DNA of 64,000 nt from positions 1,620,501 to 1,684,500 of the forward strand of contig JACATO010002450.1 of assembly GCA_018389105.1 (NCBI GenBank), written 5' to 3'. This DNA comes from Nautilus pompilius. Its lineage: Eukaryota > Mollusca > Cephalopoda > Nautilida > Nautilidae. The notes under the pieces were generated by a model. The model did not search any database and had not been told where the DNA came from. It was given only the letters and a program-made list of their open reading frames with translations. Both the position numbers and the translations under genes were made by a program. Every line of letters starts with the position of its first letter. The stretch's first letter is position 1. Shown piece by piece: positions 40,928 to 53,353 of the stretch.

Positions 40928-41372
40928 TCGGCGTGAGCGGCAAACAGATTGTCAACACTTTCTAGTCCCGCACAAACGGCTCCAAATACATTTGTTCCAC
41001 ACAGGCGAGAATGCTCCTGAATAAAATCTTTTTTTTAAAAAAATTTGTTTTATATTAACGATAAATACAACATTTTCAATATTGGCAGCAATAAGTAATT
41101 AATTCTTCTTGAAAAGTATAATTTTTATGAAAGAAGAAAATTAATTTTAGACATTTATAAAGTTTCCATAGTTTATTTATAATCATAGTTAATATTCGAT
41201 TAAACACCGAAATAATTTTTAGAAAAAAAAAAATAACCCTTGTTTAAAAATTACTCCTACTTACTATTAAAAACCATCTCGTTTTAATTTAACTGACAGA
41301 TACGGATTTTTTTTCATTTTAAAATTTGTTGCACCTATTTGATGAACAAAATATTTGCTGCTTCCTGACAAC
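40928..41372. promoter_or_regulatory. Bidirectional promoter between ZFYVE19 and MRPL49
   Basis: Only 445 bp separate the start codons of two divergent genes, so their 5' UTRs and core promoters must share this interval or overlap exon 1 of the partner. The DNA next to the ZFYVE19 start keeps CpG dinucleotides (for example CCCGCACAAACGGC near 40963), while both gene bodies are nearly CpG-free. The MRPL49-proximal half is AT-rich with poly-T and poly-A runs. No convincing TATA box at a usual distance was recognised on either strand. Transcription start sites cannot be placed from sequence alone. Confidence 0.7.
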
Positions 41373-44300
41373 ATGGCGATGTCTGGTGTATCTCGATTAT
41401 GCCGCTGTATTTTGAAATATAATAGTCCTGATATAGATCGGTTTTCGACATGTGCAGTATTATTTTCACGGGTAATATTGTGACGGTTTTTAAAATCTTT
41501 TTTGATGTCGTTATCATCATTAGTAATAGTAATATTTGCCATTGAATTCTGCATGATGATACTTTTAATATTCCACGAGAGTAAGCACTGCAAGTATTCA
41601 GGAACTTCACCCGGCTGACGGTCCTGATGCGAGGACAGGTTCAAAGATAAGGCTAACACTACTGTTAACTTATTTACAGTAACTTCATTAAGGATTTGCT
41701 ATACCAAGCCGTTAGTCATAGAACCCCGGATCAATTCTTATAACGCTTTATCCATTAAAAAAAAAAATCTACATTTGTTTTTTTAACTATCCCCAGTGAT
41801 AGCAATATTGCTTAACTTTCAGTTCCCCATATGCAGTTCTTTATAGTCGTATATTGCTTCATTTTGGCAGATACACCACTGGGTTTTAATGCTTTTTTTT
41901 TCACACAATAGTAACGATATACGCTTTACATTTTTTTGCTTGGTCTTAAGAAGTTTGGAGGGGACAATTTTGACAACTATTTAACAATACATCTTAGTGA
42001 CTTTCCAGTCTTAATGCAAATCATTACTGTTTATTGCATTGAACATTTGTAGTTACATTAAGCTATGTTATTTCCCATTTTTTTCTAAAATGTCTGTTAG
42101 TTTAATAACACAGCTATTTACTGATGGTGAACAGTTTAATAGATTTATACCAGGAACAAGTTAAAGGTCAAAAGGCTTATTGGTTCAGACATAAGATGGA
42201 ACAAAATTATTCTGAACCACTAGGATTGAATAGACAAAGTCATTCATGGCTAAGACAGTCATCATTAAGAAAAAATAATACAGGTCGAAATAAGACCTCA
42301 CTCAAACAGCTGAGGCGGCCGGTCGTGGAACCGACCCAGCTACACCACACACTTATGCAAACTTAACAAACAGGCCATAACAATCGCACCACACCACCCC
42401 TCCAAAAAAGACAGTCATCTATACGGATAGTCTGTTAAAAGCACATATTTTCTTACTGTTATTTTTTGAATTATTGTATTTACTGACAAGCTGAACATCA
42501 AGGACCTCAAATTAGTTTTGAAAAGCAAGTTTTGCACCGACTCTACAACAAACTGGCAGTTATTTTTGACATTTATTGAGCATGGCAACCAATTTTGTAA
42601 TTTTACTGCCAGTGTTAACCTTTCTCTCTTGCCTAAAATAAATTATAACCTATACTAATCTCTTTATAAGTGATATCTTGTGTACTGAAACTTGCATTGA
42701 TATCAGTAATATCCATTATTTTTAAGTTCTGTGTTATAAATTTTATTAACAGTGCTTTTTCCATAACTTAAAATAAATAAATTAGGATGTAAGGAACAGT
42801 TTACTTTGATATTGTCTAGATGATTTAGTTGGATACTTCCTGTTCCTTGACAGTAAATACTATCTGAAAATTAAAGTTTGTGACTTTATTTATTGTTCCC
42901 ACAATTTGATCATTGATGTAATTGTGGTTGTTAATTATGAATATGCTTGTGGTCACTTTGTGAATCATGCTTGTTAATAAGATTTTTAAAAGGAGTTTTT
43001 TGTTCAGAGGAAATTATGATCATTTTTTTTAAACTTAAGACATAAGTTGATTTCATAGCCTATGTTATGATACAATTACAGATTAGATTTATACCATCAA
43101 ATTTACCCAAAGATGATACACTTTTTGATCCCCCTCCACCTGAAGAGTTTACAGATGTTGAAGTCAGCAGAAAGGAGTTTGTGAGTGTAGAAAGACTGTT
43201 ACCAAAACAAACCATTCCAGAGCCATTAATAAAGAGCTACTCAACTCCATCTGGTTGGTTCCCTCCAGCAGGTAAGATATTTTTATTTTGTTCACACTTT
43301 TGATCTTTCCCAATTCTCTCCCTCTCAGTACAGAGTTAGATAAGCCAACTTGGTGTTTGTATGTAGTCTTGGAGTCAACATCATACTTGTCTGTGTAAAA
43401 TGTAGCTGAAAGATACCTTACTTGTACCTTCATGATTATTAAACAGTATACTTGATGGGAAGGAAACAGATGTTAGGACCATTTGCAAAATTTTTAAAGT
43501 TACAGGTTGCATGGATTGAGCATGAGAAAATCTAGAAGTTCATTTATGCATTATTGATCAAAAAATAAAAAGAATGATGCAATTTAAATAACAACAATGA
43601 TTACATACAGTTTATATACTAAAACCAGATGGAGAGTCATGTTCTTTGGAAAACTTTATGATTATTCAAATTGCATAAATTGATATAAAAAAATTAATTT
43701 TTACAAATGAATAAAATACAGATGATCATACAACCAGTATTTATATTGGTAAGGTAAGTTTGTGATAATTAGATATTTTTAGAGAATCCAATTAAGCTGA
43801 TCATTCAATTTTATTCATATTTTTATTAGAATATTAAATGATGTTGGATGTATAGAATTTGTTTGTAGACAGAAATATTCTTCTAACAGGTAAACAGCAG
43901 TAATCTGATTTTACCATGGGTATGGATGAATAATTTTATTTTTTGAGTATTGTTACCATAGGTTGTCTTAATATGCCATAACTGTTTTGAATTCATTCTC
44001 CAAGTGTAGATCAGCCATAGGTTGGTCAAATCAGCATATGTCATTGTCAGGAGATTGTGGTAAAATGTATAATAATAATAATATATAGTTCATCAGGCCA
44101 TAACGAAAGTACTACATCATCCTTAAGTGATTTGGTAAATATAGTGCTACTTTATTCATCGGTTGCTTTCTCATAGGAATCATATGCAGATAATATAGTT
44201 GAAGTGAGAGAGAATTTGAGACAACCTAGAATATGGAACATATTTTTGAAAAATATTCTCAAGATCCGAGTAGACTGTTATAATTAATTTTCTTAATCAG

Positions 44301-45212
44301 AATGAATCAGATGATGATTGTTTCATGGAGAAAAAAATATTTTCAACATTTTGATGTAAATGATCTTACCATAACTGAATGCCTGAAACACCTTAAAATC
44401 ATCTTTCCATTTGTATTTTAAAGTAAATAGCTACATTTTTGTGTGAAAGTGTAGCAAATGTTATCTTGTTTATTTTTAAATTTTTTTTTTTCTTTTAACA
44501 GATGATATCCCAAATCTTCCATACTATATTGATAGAACCAAGAATTATATGTACCCAGTGTACCTGGAAATCAAGAATGCCAACACCAGAAAGTTGACTA
44601 AAATAAAAAGGATTTATGGGGATATTTGGGTATGTATTAGCATCATAACAAGAATGGTAATGAAGAGAAAAGCATTGTTTTATGAGAGAGAGAGAGAGAG
44701 ATAACCTTTGTTATTATTAATATCGTTTAACGGAAACCAAGGAAAGAGCTAAATGCCATCAATGATTAAAGTAAACAGTACAAAATGAAAAATTGTCTGG
44801 GTTTGTGGTAATCAATTTAAAACTAAACATTCAGACTAAAAAAATTATGCAACACAGGTCTACCAAATATATCCCATAGACTTATCATACTGACTATTCA
44901 GATTAATTAAGGCTGCCTATTTTGATTTATAAATATGATCATGGATTCACAGATCTCTGAGGATCTTACCAAGATGTTTATAATTATCAAGGTTTTAGAA
45001 TGGTTTATAAGGAAATAAATAATTTTTTAAATGTTGATTTACAATTAACTTTTTCTTTTTTGTAGAGTTTGGAAGCAGATCTTAGAAGTTATCTTGAAGA
45101 AAAGACTGGGAAACAAGTTTTGACACAGGTTCATGAGGTGGCAAGGTTCTTACGTATCAAGGGAGACCACCTTCAAAATGTTAGCCAATTTCTCCAAGAG
45201 AAGGGATTTTGA
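41373..45212 (+). CDS. MRPL49: Mitochondrial large-subunit ribosomal protein mL49, complete, 4 coding exons
   Basis: Exons are 41373-41471, 43082-43271, 44502-44629 and 45066-45212 (TGA 45210-45212). Donors are GTAATA, GTAAGA and GTATGT, and acceptors are ATTACAG, TTAACAG and TTTGTAG. Phases are 0, 1 and 0, giving 564 nt, or 187 residues; human MRPL49 is about 166. Residues 1-33 (exon 1) are rich in Arg, Cys and Ser with no acidic residue before position 20, like a mitochondrial targeting peptide. Residues about 97-187 form the Img2/mL49 domain: LPYYIDRTKNYMYPVY, then LTKIKRIYGDIW, and an invariant-looking C-terminus with FLRIKGDH and FLQEKGF. It is a component of the mitoribosome large subunit and is conserved as yeast IMG2. 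The start is the first in-frame ATG giving a basic leader; an upstream ATG at 41342 is in a different short frame that stops at once. Confidence 0.95.
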
Positions 45213-45269
45213 AGAAAAAAAAATACTACTTGACAAACTGGCTGAGGTGTGATGTTTGTAAATATAGTT

Positions 45270-45275
45270 AATAAA
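45270..45275 (+). terminator. MRPL49 polyadenylation signal AATAAA
   Basis: A canonical AATAAA lies 58 nt after the MRPL49 stop codon in an AT-rich stretch, giving a very short 3' UTR. Further A-rich hexamers occur near 45365. Cleavage is expected 10-30 nt downstream. Confidence 0.6.
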
Positions 45276-46299
45276 AAAATGATTAACATTTTAAAAAGTT
45301 TATTTATAATCTGAATACAATAGCTTGATGTGTGATTAGATTTTGAAAACTAATGAAACTATATGAATAAAAAAACAAGGAATCCTAGTACAGTTAACTT
45401 CTACTGTATACTGTTAGGCTTTTGTGCATGCATGCAAGTGGAGAAGTCTAGTTTTATTTTCAAAAGTACACACAATTTGAAATTCTGTAACCCATTGACC
45501 TTAAGGGAACACCAAAACCCTGGGGTCCTTTTTTATAATTTAATCTTCAGTATAAGTGATAAAGCAACAACCTAAAACCATCTACACCTGTTTTTTCATC
45601 AAAGGGAAATATCACACTGGCTGTCATGTATGCATCAAAATCTAAATAAGGTTTCATTTTCAATTAATTAGCAATAGTATCTTTTTCACTTAAAGTTTAG
45701 CAACTGAAACCTGTTGCTATTTTTGTAAGACCTTTTTTTGCACAAATTAAATAAAAAATTTTTCCACTAAGGTACCCTGTCCTGTGTACAAACCTTTCTT
45801 TAAAATGGGTTATTTGTCTGAATACATAGGTATGGTTATAAAACAATTGAACCAGCTGTGTACAGCATGCAAAACACTGAAATATATAAGAAACAAATAG
45901 AAAATAGCTATACAACTGGAGGATACTCAAAAAATTGATAAATGGTGGCTAAAATTAATGCCACCAGGTTTTTTTTATTAATCTCCTTTATGCTGTGTCA
46001 GTGAAATTTAAGAAAATATTAGTTACAATTGTTCATATTCTAGACCTTTTTTTGCCAAAAAACTCCGATTTTAAATCTTCATTTGCATTTGCTACAGGAA
46101 CACCAGAATATATGTTGATTGGCATATATTGTAACTGATGTAAATACTCATCAAAACAATACAAGGATGTTGTGGCATAAATTGTACAAATTTAGCAAGG
46201 ATGAAATGTGCACAATTCAAAATTGAAGTTTTTGACTTCACTTTGTGCAATATCTAAGCAGTTATGTATTTAGCAATGTTATAATGGCAACAAAGTTGC

Positions 46300-47480
46300 A
46301 TTCCCTTTAGTAATGTATATCCACTTCTAGTTTTCACTACAACATTGCACCTTTGTGTCATACTGTTCATCAGACATCTAATGCAATCTTATTGCAACAT
46401 GTTCCACTATTGTGTCATGGTCTTAGGACCACAGAGGTCTCTGTCCATTGGGCATAGAGAACACAGCCCAAATGTATGGTGCTGCTAAAAAATTACATAA
46501 CTATTTTTGCTGAAATCTAACACCCACCCACCCCTGCTAGACCAGACACCCCCTAATATATTACATAACACTTGTAGGTACCCCCCTTCAATACTTTTGA
46601 TATACACTCTAGCATTGGGAAAATGGTGAACTGAAACAGGTGCAATTTCATACTTTATGCTTAACTGAAGTGATAAATATTAGTCCATCTCACAGCTAAT
46701 TATGTCTTTTGTTGTATTGTCATTGTACAATGGATTAATTTTAAATGCTTTATTCTTAGAAACACCATGACATGAGAAATATGTGTAGCATTATGTAATA
46801 TGTAATGCTTGTACTGGTAACTGTTTTGACATACACCCACCAACCCAAAGCATTACATAATTTTTGACAGCCCCTATTTGGGAGTTAATTTGAGTGGAAT
46901 GAGCTGGCTATGGTAAACGTCCTCTTGAAGGTGATTTACACCTATTCTTGTACAATAGATCCTTCCATTATCACCCATGAAAAGTGAATTGATTACTGCA
47001 ACTTTGTGCAAACAATATAACAGATCTAAATGACATTATCAAGTAGTGCTGGCCTGTGACAATTCCAAAGAAAAAGTCAGCTCACTTTTGTGGTCACATG
47101 ACACAGCATCTCTAAGCAAGAATCACCACTCACCTGAAACTAACTCTTTCACTCGTGTTACAGACAGCATAATATTGGTGCAGCTCCAGTCAAACATACG
47201 GCCATCAGTGGAGTGAAGGTTGAGCTTACACTTGGAAGAAAACATGGCTCCAGTCTACCAAAGTCCCACTACGTATTTGGGATGTGCCCAATTTTGTACA
47301 TTCTGGTCAGAGATGCAGTTTCTGCAGACTTGTTGCAATTCGTTCTGGATGAAATATGCTGAGATTGCGTGGTTTCATCGAGCCAGATAGGGGATGCTGT
47401 GGCGTCGAGTCCTGAATAATAAAAGAACACCGCTACACCAAGTTCAGCAGGCAACGTCTACTCTTGGTCACTAACCTAGG
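46300..47480 (-). pseudogene. Tc1-like transposase relic downstream of MRPL49
   Basis: The minus strand reads KCKLNLHSTDGRMFDW near 47220-47175, where related Tc1 transposases have SRFNLHSSDGRVRVW. Further on come FAQSCSNQFTFHG-like and SRGRLP fragments (about 47010-46900) in the place of the DNAR.HTA block. Frames shift repeatedly. The region 46300-46450 contains related-looking sequence but no recognisable motif. Both ends are undefined. Confidence 0.5.
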
Positions 47481-47499
47481 CACTGCTGCCTATAGTTAA

Positions 47500-50400
47500 A
47501 TTGTCAAAGCACCTTACTATCAGTATTTGTAACTTTATGTGGACATTTGTGAGAAGTTTTATCCCCAGTTTGACCATTGTTAAGCAAATCTGTGATGACC
47601 TGACTGGTAAGACTTCTGCAGGTACATCCCACCCAAAGACGGGGCCATATTCAACATAAAATTGTCACCTGGCAACGAGTTGAAGGATTTTAGACAGTTT
47701 CTACAATGGCCAAGATGAACAAGTGGTCTCAAACAAAATATCTTTATATTAATCTATAAACTGACCAAACAATGGAATTATTTTTAAGCAAAAATGAAAT
47801 CTCAGATCAATAAGTGTTTCTGGTTTGAATTTTCTTCAACAGATCTGAGAATAAATCTGTAGTTTAAAAAAAAAAATATTTGCTTTCAGATATTACTTTA
47901 TCATTTCAAATTATGAGTTACTGCATGCATAAGATACAGTAAATATGCAGTGGGTTAAAATACAACTATTTGCCATTTACAACCGCAGAAAAAGTGGATT
48001 TACATCATTCCAGAGAATCCGAAGCAATATTTTAAATAAAGCTTTGGTTCAGTAAGATTTTCAATTACACATATAAAAGCGGATTTTATCGCTCCACACA
48101 AACATAATTGGTAACTCTGTGGCCACAATATACGTCCTCGCCATTCTGCTCGTCGTTTAGTGCGCGCAGGACTAAGTCGAGTTGAAGTCCTCACTCTAAA
48201 ACTACAGAAGCCATAAGAGCATTCAACACCCGCTATTCTTCTGAGAGACCAAAGGAAGCGTTACCCAGCCCTTCTCAGCAATAGCAGCAGCCTGTCGACC
48301 AATGGATCAGCTGCACGGCTTATAATGTAAAATCTAAAGGAAATTCTGCCTCGCATAATGCACTTGTCAACTAACTAATAACGAAAACAGGTGAGCTAGG
48401 GTAGAAGCGTGGTGCAAATCTACCTGGTCGGAACACACCTGGAATCTAAGGCAACTGCACGCGCAAAACGTGATTATGCAAATGTGGTAATGAATTAATA
48501 GAGGAAAAACCTAATAAATTGTCTGTTAGCTCGGCTACAGATGAAAGACTGTTAATAAAAAAAAACAACAACAGAACAATCAACTGATCTTTTGTTCCTG
48601 TATTCGAGAAATGCATCACGAACAAATATGCGTATTGCCTTTTCTGCCCCCTGACTGACTGGTTGGGGGGGGGGCTGATGACATCATCTTACCCCTGACC
48701 GACCTGTTAGGGCGAGAGGGCTGTTTAATGAGTAGGCCGACTTCTTCAACCGGTTCAGGCCTGGCGGTAATGATGCGATCATTGAAGCGTGAAGAGAACC
48801 AAATAAATCAGAATTTCGTTATTTTGGAACATGGATTCTTTAAACCTAATCTCTTTAGCTGCTCCTACACAAGAAAGGCAGACCGTGATGGGGAAAAAGA
48901 CAGCTACGTTCTGTTACTTTTGCGCAAGAAATTTGTGGTTTTTAAAAATCACTATGTCTACGTATGACTCCGTGTCTGATCCCTAGAAGTGCCGTGGACA
49001 CGTGGTCGTCCATGACGTCATGACCGGGCCGGAATAAGAAAACCCGTCATGTCGGAATACAGGCATTGAGAATTCTGGTCACAGTCCGGGACCCCTCCCG
49101 TATTTTTGTGATGCAGTAGTTGGATTTTCATTTATAAAGTTATAAAAAGATTAAGAAAAGAATTCCGTATCAATTAGTATTTATTTATGCAAATGTATCG
49201 GACGAAGAATGCACCTTGACGCAAACCTCGATCTTCTGTCTGTTATGCTGCCCTTGTCCAATTGGTTTGCCTCGAAGTTCTCCAGCCGTCGTCGTGGGTG
49301 AACGAAGGTAGGTTTAAGTTATCTTCACCCTTAAGGACGGCTGGTCTCGTGAACGGCATACCCAGACCAGTGCCTTCAGGCGTGGTTGATGATAACTTTA
49401 AAATACGCCCAGAACCATGTGCTTCTCCTTCCTAACTCTGAAAACTCCCGCCTCAGTGACCGCACTTCCTGCACAACATTTCCACAGTAATTTCCCTCCA
49501 GATTGATTGATACCTCGTCTAATTCATCGACAATCGTGTTACATAGCATCTTTACAGCACGCCTTCATTTGTCTCGGTGCGCTTCTGTAATTGGACAGAT
49601 GTGGACTTTAAATGCTGCTTTTTGATTGGAAAAACGTTTGTCCGAAGCCATTTCGCCGAACCCATTGGTGAATACACCCGGAATTGATTTTCCAACTGGC
49701 CACCATGGCCTGCGCTGTTGGAATTATGCTTTCCCGAGAACCCTGGATATATAGAAGTCCGCCGAGCGCCATCGATAGTAGTCTTCCTGCACTAAATAGA
49801 TCCGCATGGGTTAGCTGTATTCGATTGAAGCCCTGTTTACTGCTAATTTCAACTGCTCCTGCAAGATTAAAAATACAATAAACTCATATTTCTCTATTCA
49901 TATTTTCAGCCCATTGGCAATCGTCTTTTTCCCTCTCATTTTTACTTTCAAGACTTATCTCTGTTAAAGCGTTCAGAGTGGTTAGTAGTCCTATCCAACC
50001 ACCTTTACAAATCAAGAAAGGGGTTTTTGAAGACCAATCTCATCTTTTTCAGTGTCCAAATTGATTGATAGTTGGGCTGTGCATGTAATGTCGTTAGCAG
50101 AGTCAACAATTATCGACCAGAACAGACTGGCGCTTATCTTTTCAAAACTATTTTTTTTGGCAGTAGCCAATATTTTGTATCTTAGCGCTGAGATACTTTG
50201 TTAAATCAGTTCCATTAGCACCTAGCACCGGATCGAAGTGTGCCTGCGGCGCTACTAGCGCTATGCCAAAGCCACGTGACGTTTTCCGATTTCCTTTTGA
50301 GGAATATGGGTAATAATGCTCTTCAGTGGAGGTACCGACGCTTGGACGACTTTGTTCGCTGTTAACTATGCGCTATTTCAGAACCGAAATCGTTATTGTT

Positions 50401-52379
50401 GCTGGGAACTGCCCACTCATGCTGGAATGTCGTGCTCCGATGGATGGTGTCGGGGAGTTGCTCAGCAGATGGCGCCGGTTCTTCGCTTCTGTTTTGTGTC
50501 ATTTTTGACACCCGCCCTGACAGATTACACTCTGATCTGCTCTAAAGCCAAAACTATACTATTTTCTTCAATTACAAGATTAATGAGCTTATTTATCCTT
50601 TTTAAAATAATCTCTAATATCTTCCTCTGTATCGTCGATGGTGGACACCGCATGTAAGCTGATAAGATTGGCCATGTGGCTTTAAAATTATTTTTCATAA
50701 GATTAGAAATGATACTTGCAGTGCATCCGTAACACGCAGAATGAATCGGGGATATCTTCGAATGGGTTCGAATCAATTTCAAATGAAGAAAGCAGAATCT
50801 GATTTGATAAAATGTATCAAAAGATACCCACTTTAATTTATCTGTCTTGTGTGTATTTGTATTATAAATTCTATTGGACGAATACATGTACAACCGTGCA
50901 GTTAACACGGTACGACAGCACCACCCACCCACTGTGTGACACATCAGATATTGTCACACACACTAACCAGTTACACGCCTCAGTCTTTCTAATCCCTTAT
51001 GTCATATTTGTACATTTTATATAAGCACTTATTGTATTTTCTCCCTATAATAATCATACCTGATTATTTATCTTCACTGTGCTCGACTCTACATATGCAG
51101 ATCTGTTTCTCTCCCTTCACTGTAATAGCCATCTCGGCCGCTCAGAGACAGATTCTACTATAACTCTTCCGATTAAAAGTGGGATGAACTGGAGTGTCTG
51201 GAGAAACTCTCGGACAGCGGGCAACAGAGGAGGTAGAAAGGTCATTCCAATAGCCAGACAGAATACCAAAGCGAACCCGCAATCGTAACTAACGAGCACG
51301 CTTCGCGCTACACTAATTATCTAGAATTTCTCCGTGTGATTACACGCCCTCCATATGTATTAGAAAATATTATTTATTATTTTCAATCTTCTTGATGAAT
51401 TTCTTCGAATTATTATTATGATTATTATTATTATTGATAGTTTAAAAGTTGTTTGTTTTTCTGTTTTTCGGAACGAACGAACATCTTTAATATCCCTGTT
51501 TTCCTTTTTTCAAAACGTGATGTGATTTGACCGCTGCATCCCTTTAATAGCGTAGTGAGATCTAATTGTGCCGTCACTTCCGTCGCGATACTGATTGGCC
51601 ATTTGATGGCGTGTATCCTGGCGCGCTGTTGTGCGTCAGCTGTACAGATCGGAAAGCCCCGACAAATAAATCCGTATTATCTTTGCAGGTGTCGAGCAGC
51701 GACGTAACCCTCAGATTGTTACGTCCATCATCGATCGGTCAACGGATAAAGACGATTAGACCTGACGGTGCGCGATCGATGCCAGCTTTTTTGATGTTGA
51801 AGTCAAGTATAAACCGGGCGTTTAAATTCCTTCCGGTTCTCTTAGCCCAGCACCAAGGAAAATCAAATAAAGCCAAGAGGTTGGTTGCTTCTGCTTGGTA
51901 TAAACAGACTTTGGGACTCGTGGCCAGGCGTTTCATGCGACAATGCTATTCGAACCACATTCGGCGGTTCTAATCAGTCAGTTAATACGGCGGATACTGC
52001 GAGGTCGCGCGCACAAGTTATTGTCAAACGGGGGGAGCTAATGTAAAGTTAACATCGGAGTTTTGAAACCAGAAACAAATTATCGTACTAGACACAAAAA
52101 AAGCGAAAAAGAATAAAACTTTACAAATTGCTCGTTATTATTCTTATCATAACGAAAATATGTCGATGAATAATTACCATCTAAAGAGTCACCATCCACA
52201 TCCATCGTTCTGATATCCATCTCTGTAATAACTCAGCGACCATGTCAGAAAATGTAAATTATTTTCTACTGGTAGCCAAAAAAAAAAAGGTTTCAAATTC
52301 TAAAAGAAAGTGCGTTTGGTTCTGATTCTGGACGAATAATTTGTAAAGCTTCTAGGGTTATAATGTCTGCAGTGGGAAA
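47500..52379. other. Intergenic, no gene seen
   Basis: CpG-retaining DNA between the Tc1 relic and the foldback element. No motif-bearing frame or credible exon chain was found. One TGACGTCA is at 49013-49020, and a short TTA run lies near 51411-51435. Confidence 0.5.
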
Positions 52380-52587
52380 AATAGAGGAGATCAGGGCTCG
52401 TTGCTACGGGGGTAAGTTTGCAGCCTCAATAGTTTCTGATTTAACGTTTAGATGGATGAGCTATAATTGACGTCATATGTTTCGACCCTCGGATCGATGA
52501 CGTCGACTATAGCTCATCCATACGTTAGATTAGAAATTAACTACTGTTGCTCTAATAACTTTTACCCCTACAACAACTAGCTCTATT
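52380..52587. repeat. Foldback (long inverted repeat) element, about 208 bp
   Basis: The inner arms 52442-52476 and 52496-52527 are nearly perfect complements (GATGGATGAGCTATAATTGA against TCGACTATAGCTCATCCAT) around a loop of about 19 nt. Outer arms continue with weaker pairing: AATAGAG..GCTCGTTGCTACGGGGGTAA pairs with TTACCCCTACAACAAC..CTCTATT. The whole unit could fold into a long hairpin. It is probably a MITE; a small-RNA precursor is an alternative. Confidence 0.75.
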
Positions 52588-52758
52588 CTAACGAAATATA
52601 TTTTTTTAAAAAATAGATATTTACTAACTCTGATTCAGCTAACACAGAAACAGCAAAAGCTGAAGAAAGCAACTACGCTTGCTAAATAAAAAAAATATTT
52701 CGAACGCGCAATTATCTGACTGGTTTCAGACGTATAAATTAAAAGTTCATTTGAAGTA

Positions 52759-53351
52759 CAGTTGTCCCCCGGTATTCGCGGGGGTTACGTCCCTTGAGCA
52801 CCCGCGAAGAGTGAGAAACCGCGAATATTGGACGTGGTCCATAAAAATGCCTATAAACGTAAAAATATAACGTAAAATATAATTTTAAACCTATAAGTAA
52901 ATATATAATAATAATTTAATAAAAAATACAACACTCAGCGAAACACTCGAGATAGCTACACGCGGTAAACTGGGATGATGCGGGGCTGCTGGGCTGCATC
53001 TGCCTGAGACAGCGCCTCGTGGGCCGCAGCCAATCAGCAGCGAGGAGAAATGAATAACGTTCTCGGATTGGCTACTTTCAAACCTCCAGCCAATAGCGTT
53101 TATTTTATATCGATATTTTGCTGAATTTACGTTAGTATTTATATTACAAAATTAGTAAATTATATTCTTATTAATAATTTAGCGTTAAAAAGCGTGAAAA
53201 AATATATATTGCCACGAAAAAAGCCATAAAGAAATCGCGGAAGATATCTGCGATTCCGCGATTATGCGGGAGTTTCCACGAACAATTATTAGTTAGGTTC
53301 TAAGGAAAATTCCGCGAATAACCGGGGCCGCGATTACGCGGGGGTCGAATG
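52759..53351. mobile_element. Tigger/pogo-like MITE with TA target duplication
   Basis: The left end CAGTTGTCCCCCGGTATTCG starts right after TA (52757-52758). The right end, read inverted, is CATTCGACCCCCGCGTAATC and is followed by TA (52352 offset: 53352-53353). CCGCGATT/GCGGGGG motifs recur inside both ends, making extended subterminal inverted repeats. The internal 593 bp have no transposase. The TA duplication and CAG-type ends are usual for non-autonomous pogo/Tigger elements. It keeps its CpGs, unlike elements in the 14.5-46.9 kb block. Confidence 0.75.
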
Positions 53352-53353
53352 TA

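Noticed and set aside
41267-41659. 130-codon open frame on the minus strand
   Set aside because: It is antisense to MRPL49 exon 1 and its flanks, has no motif, and the plus-strand exon is supported by phase-matched splicing and protein similarity.
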